A stretch of 64,000 bases of DNA from Ctena decussata (taxonomy: Eukaryota > Mollusca > Bivalvia > Lucinida > Lucinidae). The notes under the pieces were generated by a model. That model did not search any database. It saw nothing but the letters and a program-made list of their open reading frames with translations, and had not been told where the DNA came from. Made by a program: the position numbers and the translations under genes. The stretch covers positions 81,700,979 to 81,764,978 of the forward strand of contig OZ022501.1 in NCBI GenBank assembly GCA_963989385.1, given 5' to 3'. Within the stretch, counting starts at the first letter, position 1. Each line of letters begins with the position of its first letter. This document shows, one piece after another, positions 57,244-64,000 of this stretch.

Positions 57244-57679
57244 GTACTTGTATTTTAGTTATAGTGAAGCGTTCTCTTTTGGCCGCTTTGACCGGAAGTA
57301 TAACTATGGTTTTGCACGTTTAAATGCCAATCAAGCGTTACAAGAAGAAAATCATTGCTTTGTATTGTTATATGCGTGTATTTAGCATGCATTTATGACA
57401 AAAATCTATGGAATGAATGACTGATTTCAATATTTTTATTACCTCAAAAAATAAGGTATGCAAACATCTTGAATTTAGGGTAGGTAGGGTCAGACTGGAT
57501 TATCTCCCCATGTCTTTGGGTCTGAATCACAAATGATCTGATTTCATACGGTTTACATATTTTTGGAAGCTCTGCTAAGAAAAATTTGCCCACTTTATAC
57601 TTTTGAAAATTCGGACCTGTCTCGCCGGTCTAATGGGGAAAATCCTCGCCTTAAATATAGAAGTCCTTTCAGTTCAGTA

Positions 57680-57875
57680 GGGTAGAGTCGGGTAATTTCG
57701 GACAGCGGGTAAATTCGGACATACAGTTGCAAACAGTGAAAATCCAGATGAGCCTCTCATCAGGATTTTCACAGTTTGCCCAGTTAATTTTGTTTTAATT
57801 CCAAACAACTGACATACAAAGGAACCAATGTCACTGTCCGAACTTAACGCTGTCCGAATTTACCCGACTCTATCC
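57680..57875. mobile_element. 196-bp MITE with GGGTAGAGTCGGGTAA termini and TA target
   Basis: The left end GGGTAGAGTCGGGTAATTTC pairs with the complement of the right end, GGATAGAGTCGGGTAAATTC. Each is followed by a second AATTCGGACA-like block. TA flanks both ends (57678-57679 and 57876-57877). The centre holds a GTGAAAATCC/GGATTTTCAC hairpin. TA duplication suggests the Tc1/mariner group. Confidence 0.82.
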
Positions 57876-57877
57876 TA

Positions 57878-58892
57878 TTAGTAAAATGCGTGGGAGACTG
57901 AAATGCCAGCCTTTTGCTTGGCACAGAAAGGATTGTGATGCTTACACATCTAAATTACTAAGCTTCTAAACAGAATAGGTTAAGACACTTTCTAGCAAAT
58001 ATTTTCTCATGACCCACAGTAGAAATATTTTTTCATTCTTTTCTGTGCTTTTCATATACAAAATTCTTCAATCGGACCACAACTTTGCAACAATTTCTCT
58101 TCCCTCAGCCCTGTTTGACGCAGTCTCTAGGGAGTCTGAAAACTCCAGACGATTCCCATTTAGTGTTTAAGGCATGATGTGGAAAATCGGTTCCTGGTCA
58201 TTGTCTTTTCACCTAACGTAATTACTGTCCTTTTTTTTTCTTTTGTCTTTCCACGTTTTTCTTTCAGTCCATCTTTGTTTATTTTGTTCCTCTCCCGCTA
58301 CCTCCTCGGAGACAGTTTAACCAGTTATGGCCACTATATGGCCTCTGTCAACATTGTGGTGTCAGCTGCGGCTACTGAAATAGCACTGTGGAGATGGCAG
58401 AACATGGTAGCAACTAAGTTACTGAATTTCACTATTTAGAATTTGGTAAAGTAACAGGCGGCATACTTCTGTAGTTTCTGCTGGTAACACACGGCGTATG
58501 CTTGTGTTCATATTTTATACAAAGCTTGGGAACATATAGCTAGTAACGTACATAAGAGTGCAATATTGTGTTAAGTTTTATATAATTGTATTAGCGTTTA
58601 GTCATATAATGAAACAGTTTTATTAACTTGTTTTTAAAGTAAAACATTTACTTTAATCAAAGTAAAGTATCTGCACATTAGTTTTCTATAATAGACAATG
58701 TAACGTAAGAAACATCAATACCCTTTGCACTGTGGCGGTTCGTTAGATTATAAAGCACAACTTCAGCAACAATTATAACGTAAGTTTAAGTTTCAAGGTG
58801 TTTTAGATAAGAACATGGAGTTATAAATAACTTTCATTAGAATGATGCAGTAACGCAGGTAAAATGATGAGTGCACATCTCAATTATATAAA
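57878..58892. other. Unannotated spacer
   Basis: The plus frame at 58179-58439 has a hydrophobic start but no recognised family, splice context or conserved motif. It is not called as a gene. Confidence 0.35.
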
Positions 58893-59030
58893 CCTGGCTC
58901 CGAGGTTATAAAACTTGAGTATAATCTCAAACTCAAAGTAAAGCACACTGACTGGCTGCGGAAGCAGCCAATCAATATGCTTTATTTTGAGTTTGAGAAT
59001 GTACTCAAGTTTTATAACCTCCGGGCCTGG
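58893..59030. mobile_element. Palindromic MITE, CCGAGGTTATAAAACTTGAG family
   Basis: CCGAGGTTATAAAACTTGAG is complementary to CTCAAGTTTTATAACCTCCG. Internal CTCAAACTCAAAGTAAAGCA pairs with TGCTTTATTTTGAGTTTGAG. The central loop holds GGCTGCGGAAGCAGCC. It is the same family as 48661-48814. Confidence 0.82.
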
Positions 59031-61183
59031 TATTTAATTTAGTTGTGAGATCGCCTGAAATAAAATAATTCTTTTAAGGTGGACGATCCCGGAAGAACTC
59101 TGTTCTTGCTTGTTTAAAAAAACAAACAGAGTTATTGTTCATCATCAAATCGACTAACTGTGGAGTAAATACAGTTATAATATACACTTAAAATATCTAC
59201 CGTAAAGATCCTAAGTTTTCGGGCACATAGGTCTGTACAAACAGTGAAAACTGAGATCAGACTGTTCCTTAGGAACCAGAATGATCAAGATCTTCACAGT
59301 TTCCATTCCATCTGCGCATTTTTGTCGACATTACTCTATGGTAGAACCGAATAACAGGAAAATAAATAATAGGGCAAGGACCGGCTGTACTTGCAGCAGG
59401 TGCAGAATTTGGGCAGTCTGTTTTGGGGATATTTTGAACTTAAACATTGTTTTTCTAGGAAACGAAACGGTGAAATGTTTTTTTTTTTTTTTTGTTTTAT
59501 TCTTTAACATACGACGTAAGTTTTACTAAAATAATACGCATAAGCATGCCCCATCGATTGATAATATTTTTCATGACGTTTTTCATGAAATTCAATTTTC
59601 TTGCATTTTTTTCAAAGAATGTAAAAATATACTTATGAACAAGAAAACTGCAATTTTTTGTTATCAGTTTGTTTCAAATATCATATATTACAGATTATAT
59701 GATTTGCTGAAATCAAAGTGCATTCATGTGCAAGAGATATGAATTTTAATGGAAAATGTTTAAAAATAATATGTAGAAATACAAAATATTGTTTTTTAGG
59801 AAAACAAAACGGTGAAAATTGTTTTTTTTTCTTACCCTAATGTTTTATAGCTCCTTGGGTTATTTAGATGGTATAATGGTTTGAATGCCCCGCCAATATT
59901 TCTATTCAGTATTCGTCTACCTTAATAAAGTGTTTACCATAAACATGCATTCTGTACTCAAAACCCTGAGCATTATGCATATTTATCACATTTCATTGAA
60001 TGTTGGTGGGTGGGGTAAAGAAAATTCATCACAGGAAAATCTGCACCACTTGCGTTATTTTGACTCTCTCATAATACTAAACCCTGGTACCAACAGAAAT
60101 TTTCTACCTTATGGGTAAAATTGCGTTCCGCGTCCCTGGCCCCTAGACTGATGTCACAGACCTGCAGCTTCACCTTAGTTTCAAATTCCATTTTATTCGG
60201 CTTCAGATCAGATTTTACTAGGCGGCAATTTCAAAATATTTAGCTGAATTAAATCAGAAAAGTTTTCTTCTTACATGCAATACTATTCTTCCTTTAAAAG
60301 TATGCTTCCTCGTATTCCATAATGAAATAATCACATAAGAATGAACACAAAAAACTTGTGCAAATAACCATGATAATCTTCAGCAAATAATCTTTGTTAC
60401 GGAGGCAGAGACGATATATGAGTGCATACCCTTCCTGAATATTTACGAGTATTTTGTCGTCATAAATTGATTGGCTTCAACATAGGTATAAAAAGACTTG
60501 CAGGTGTCGTATAAAAGATAGAAAGGTGTGAATGAAAAAAAGGCGAAGTACAATATTTAAAGATATATAAAGCCCTCATGTGTTTCTTTTAAATTTCAAA
60601 CTTCTCACGAGTCATGAAAATGATAGACAGTAAAAGTACTTTTATCTTTCAGATATATGATTTGTGATGTTCACTGGAAGTAGGAGAATTAAAAAAAAAT
60701 GATATAAATGCGCGATTCCTGCCTAAAGACAAAGAGTAGATACACCGTACCCAGCAGTCATAGTTAGACAAGTAAAAGTTTTGTCATGAATAATTTTAAG
60801 CATTTTCTTACATCGACCGCGGACAGGTAAAAGAACTCACGTGCACATATGGGAGATTAATGCTAATGTCAAGTTACAGACTCCACTACTCATAAATTTT
60901 AAAACTCAAAACATGATAGCAGAAACGCCTTCATCTTCAAAACTTCGTTCACACAAGAAGTCATTAACACAGAGACACGCATAAAAATAATTCACAAATC
61001 ATATATTAATAATAATCACACCGCTAGATTTTTCATTCCCAGGGCCCAGTTGCTCAAAACTATACAGAAAAGCTTTGAATGGGGGATCAAAGTACCGGGA
61101 ATCAGAGGGCCAAGCCGTTAGCAAAACGAAACAGCATATGCCTAGAAAAGAATGGTCATGTACAATGTTGCTAATCAAATAAT
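59031..61183. other. Long unannotated spacer
   Basis: AT-rich sequence with T-tracts at about 59478-59495 and 59820-59830. None of the frames shows a domain, and no element ends were recognised. Confidence 0.35.
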
Positions 61184-61421
61184 TGAGCCGCGACACGACA
61201 AAACCAACAATGTGGTTGTGCGCCCAGCGCAGACGCAGATCATCTTGGGCACTTGCCCAGTTTGATCAGACTTTTCATTAAATGCCCAAAGGGTAGCTAA
61301 GTGTCTAAGCTACCTCCATGCGGACAGCCAAGACTCTGATCAGACTGGGCGGATGCCCAGGCTGGTCTGAGTCTGCGCTGGACGCACAACCACATTGTTG
61401 GTTTTGTCGTGTCGCGGCTCA
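61184..61421. mobile_element. Palindromic MITE, TGAGCC...GGCTCA family, copy E
   Basis: TGAGCCGCGACACGACAAAA and its complement TTTTGTCGTGTCGCGGCTCA are exact over 20 bases, making this one of the best-preserved copies. Internal blocks match copies A-D. Confidence 0.88.
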
Positions 61422-61479
61422 TATGGTTATCCCCGACAGGATAACCAAATAGTGGTCAGGTTAGACCAGACTGTTCTAT

Positions 61480-62930
61480 TCTATTATTTGAGGGCCTCAT
61501 GGAAGATTGGGGCAACCCAAATGAGTAACCCTCTTTAAATAAAGAATTTACTTTTCTTACTTTACTTACTATTCTATTCAGTTCTATTCCATAACCTTGC
61601 AAGGTCGTTGGGGTAGCACATATTTACGTAAAGCCATTTTACGTAACGAAGGGATCCATTCTACAACAGTGTAGCATTTTTTCTGATGTTTTTTTTTTTT
61701 TTTTTTGCAATATACATGTAACTGGGTTCTGCTTAAGGTCTTACTTTTCGCTGATGAGAATTTCCATTAATGGTCCGAAGAAGCACCAAGGCTTCACAGG
61801 TTTCTGTATTTTGGAATCTTAAACTGACCTTTTGACAGCGCCATTGGATTTTCAGCTGACTTGGTAATGCATGCCCATTGACATTTAAAAGTTGTTTTAT
61901 GTTGTAACTGATAAATAAAATATTGTTTAAACCAAAAGTTGTTTTTTAGACCATTTAAGGTAAATTCTGAATTAGAAATGATTTATTTTGAAGAAAACAT
62001 ACAAGTTCAATTTTCTATGACAGTGTTTCCATAGGCCAAGACAAGCAGCCATCACAAAAGGTAGATACGCGAATCACGTATTCGCTGCTACATTGTGAAA
62101 ATCTTTTCCATTCACTATACCGTGCCGATGAGTATATATGACTTTGCAACAATCCATTCCCTTTCCACCTCGTCCTATTTTCAGCTGCCCTAGTTGTGCA
62201 GCAAAGTCCATCCTTGTCTATTCTTTTTCCCACCTCTTTTTCTGTCGACCTTTTCTTCTTTTTCCTTGCACTGTACCTGTAAAATCGTCTTTGCTAAGCT
62301 TCCGTTGCTGCTTGGATCATTCTCATTAGTCATGTGGTCGTTGTATAAGATGTTCTTTAACTTCCGGTAGCATCTCATCTCAAAAGCCTTTGTTCCTTAA
62401 ATGTTAACCCACAGGTATACATGTATGACAAGGGAGTGTATTAGTTTCATCTTTGATCCAATATTTAAGTCTATTATCTCTACAAACTGGCTTCGGCTTT
62501 GTTAAAGCTGCCGTTTCTTGTGCAATCCTTGAGTGAACCTTTGGCTTTGAGCCATCATCTGAGACAATTGCTCTAAGGAATTCAAATCGCGTTACATTTA
62601 CCAACTTCTGTCCTTTTATCTTGACCCCCCCCCCCCACCCCCACCCCCCCCACCCCCCCCCACACACACACCGGGTGCCATTGAAGCTGTTTGTCATAAG
62701 TGTTTAGCCTTCTCAGTAATTATCTCCGTTTCATGCCTTTAGCAGGTTTTGCCGAAACTTTCAACTAGGGATTCAAGTTCTTTCTCTTCCACATTAGAGC
62801 GTCAGTACTGAAGAGGGCTGGTGTGAGAGGGGATCCTTGCCTAATTCCATTCTGAACCATTCTTCCGAGCTGCCATTCATCCTGACTAGCATGTTCCAGC
62901 CTGGCTCCCAAATGCCTTGTAGCAAAGAAA
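61480..62930 (-). pseudogene. Second RTE-type LINE relic (minus strand)
   Basis: On the minus strand fragments appear in RTE order. Near 62830-62880 a degraded GSSEEWFRM is followed by a GVRQG-like segment. At 62404-62640 come GQKLVNVTRFEFLRAIVSDD and RIAQETAALTK. At 62190-62378 comes MRCYRKL with ILYNDHMTNE, and at 62015-62233 TTRAAENRTRWKG. AGAATAG-like repeats near 61565-61580 and 61475-61490 resemble the (AATAG)n tail at 38962. Multiple frameshifts and a poly-C tract interrupt it. It is an older copy than the 37-39 kb relic, with no FADD block recognised. Confidence 0.72.
62625..62671 (+). repeat. Poly-C tract with (CA)n
   Basis: C-runs separated by single A, ending in CACACACACAC. It lies inside the RTE relic and accounts for the glycine/tryptophan-rich antisense frame. 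Confidence 0.88.
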
Positions 62931-62939
62931 GACAGGAAC

Positions 62940-63173
62940 TAGTGACCACCTTCCATGAGTTTACTACATGCATGTCAAAACTGCTGACATGCCATGCCCC
63001 TTGAAGGAAGGTAGCTCAACTGTAGTTATTTCATACCTACTTAGCTGTTAGCACACTAGCTAAAATACATAGTGCCGAGCCACATCAAAAACGTCACTCA
63101 AAAGTCGCCCGGCCGATGGTGTATAATTGACCAATGCAACGACAACTTAGCACATGGCATAGTCCCACAAACA
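62940..63173. other. Unannotated spacer
   Basis: Nothing recognisable lies between the RTE relic and the MITE. Confidence 0.35.
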
Positions 63174-63318
63174 AATCGCACGCGTTCAATGTCCCACATA
63201 AGTCCGTGCACTTAATGGCGGGATGCATATCTGTTTAAAGTAGGCGTGTTTTCACACTGTGTGTTTTCATAGTTCCGAAAACCACGCCTACAATGTGGGG
63301 CATTGAACGCGTGCGATT
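63174..63318. mobile_element. 145-bp MITE-like inverted repeat, AATCGCACGCGTTCAATG termini
   Basis: AATCGCACGCGTTCAATGTC (63174-) pairs with the complement of the right end, AATCGCACGCGTTCAATGCC, and both continue CCACAT. Inner GTAGGCGTG/CACGCCTAC also pairs. The target duplication is uncertain. Confidence 0.75.
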
Positions 63319-63576
63319 CTTTTCCGAGCTGAATTCACCTGTCAATCATGAGCCGCGCGGGTATCTCAAGGATGTCGCCATTACCATCCACGCAAGGGAA
63401 AAGACAAAAATAAGCCGAGTAGGGTTGACTGACCCCGGGATGTATTGTGCAACATGGGTCAGTTTGGACTAGAAACGTATATATGTAACTGGAATACAGT
63501 TTCAGACTAGAGACCGAGAGGTATCAAGCTCCCACCAAGATACTTGCATTGTGATGGACCTTCTATGTGCTGATAT

Positions 63577-63981
63577 TCAAAATACTTTAATTTCAGTACT
63601 TGCCTCTACCCTGAGTCGCTTTCTAAATGTACGTCTACTTCTGCTTGAATTTAAATCCGGCTGAACATGGCTTTTTACAACTTGCTTCTTGTCTGCTGCT
63701 GGTATTTTTAATAGAATATCTGGTATTGCTTCGTCTTTTAACTTTGGTCGAGCGTTGTTATATCCAAACTCTGCCATCTTCAGAGGGTCGCGCTCATACT
63801 GGCTCCGGCTAAAATGCTTTGAGCAAATGGTACTGAAAGACTTAGCCTCTGTGAAATCTGCTCTTTGGCAATAATCAATCCACTGCTTGCAAAGTTTTTC
63901 TTCCTTCGGAAAACTGAAGAAGTGAAATCCACATCCTTTTACCAGTCTACTATTGCACCCAAAAGCAGAACAATAAGGCAT
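63577..63981 (-). CDS. THAP-domain protein (possibly a first exon)
   Basis: The 134-codon minus-strand frame starts MPYCSAFGCNSRLVKGCGFH. THAP landmarks occur in order: paired cysteines C4 and C9, HFFSFPKEE, KQWIDYC with the conserved tryptophan, FTEAKSFSTICSKHFSRSQY with the CxxH metal ligands, and RPKLKDEAIPDIL corresponding to the usual AVPTIF region. THAP fingers bind DNA and are found in host transcription regulators and in P-element/Kolobok-like transposases. The tail is basic (SRSRRTFRKRLRVEAS). After it, GAG/GCAAGT or GGCAA/GTACTG could be a splice donor, so the protein may continue into a downstream exon below 63590; otherwise it stops at 63577. No transposase catalytic domain follows in this window. 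The upstream promoter lies beyond the window end. Confidence 0.82.
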   Translation of the reverse strand: MPYCSAFGCNSRLVKGCGFHFFSFPKEEKLCKQWIDYCQRADFTEAKSFSTICSKHFSRSQYERDPLKMAEFGYNNARPKLKDEAIPDILLKIPAADKKQVVKSHVQPDLNSSRSRRTFRKRLRVEASTEIKVF

Positions 63982-64000
63982 TATGTTGAAAGTATTATTT

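Larger units (their letters stand above)
55749..57672. mobile_element. 1.9-kb TIR element with AAAGGACTTCTAT termini
   Basis: AAAGGACTTCTATGCTTAAG at the left and, on the complement of the right, AAAGGACTTCTATATTTAAG extend inward through GGCG(T/A)G(A/G)ATTTTCCCCAT for about 40 bp. No clear target duplication was found and the HINE does not resume on the right, so one flank may be rearranged. The interior is a second TA-flanked element plus non-coding sequence. Confidence 0.68.

Noticed and set aside
62404..62697. Glycine/tryptophan-rich N-terminus of a minus frame
   Set aside because: It comes from the poly-C tract; only the part downstream of it is genuine RTE-derived sequence.

Overview
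The window reads as AT-rich nuclear DNA of an invertebrate animal, most likely a bivalve mollusc. It contains no bacterial-style operons, no rRNA and no credible tRNA gene. It is dominated by interspersed repeats. Several are long elements that start with a short conserved leader, carry about 150-160 bp or about 440 bp tandem units, then an ACGG microsatellite, then a terminal hairpin (GCTCACC...GGTGAGC). That architecture is what is known for the bivalve pearl / Helentron-associated (HINE) repeats. The taxonomic call is inference; no host gene here settles it.

Host coding sequence is sparse. Two minus-strand segments look like spliced exons of one gene: 19383-19582, with an in-frame ATG and a KKGRTPWNKG motif, and 11995-12209. 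Their splice signals are good and their phases are compatible. A minus-strand ORF at 63577-63981 begins with a THAP-type zinc finger. Almost every other ORF is a transposon remnant or a chance frame inside a repeat.

Layout. 1-2.6 kb: a hAT-type element around a 160-bp-repeat HINE, after a relic of a second hAT family at the window start. 2.6-8.5 kb: a perfect-TIR pogo-type MITE, copies of a roughly 235-bp palindromic MITE, and a HINE split by a 1.2 kb TA-flanked element. 8.5-11.3 kb: a tandem-repeat element split by a tRNA-type SINE with a 13-bp target duplication, then a hAT element with an 8-bp duplication. 12-24.9 kb: the putative host exons and a dense nest of HINEs, SINEs, a 3.2 kb TIR element and a piggyBac-type element. 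25.6-27.6 kb: a giant inverted repeat (foldback, MULE-like). 29.6-30.5 and 40.0-41.4 kb: two elements made almost entirely of short palindromes, with matching termini. 32-34.2 kb: a scattered GTAACGGAGTTGAC motif and G-tract-linked duplications. 37.2-39.0 kb: an RTE-type LINE relic. 42.0-48.7 kb: an L1/Tx1-type LINE flanked by direct copies of about 677 bp. 50.2-53.1 kb (minus): a CR1/L2-type LINE with a 2A-like N-terminus. 54.7-57.9 kb: HINE and TIR elements. 61.5-62.9 kb (minus): a second RTE relic. The THAP ORF closes the window.

The genes do not form a pathway. The biological content is a layered record of transposition. Nesting order can be read directly from target-site duplications at several places. 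The most unusual items are the very long duplication around the L1-type LINE, the pair of palindrome-array elements with shared ends, and the HINE-in-SINE-in-HINE nest at 22.3-25.0 kb.
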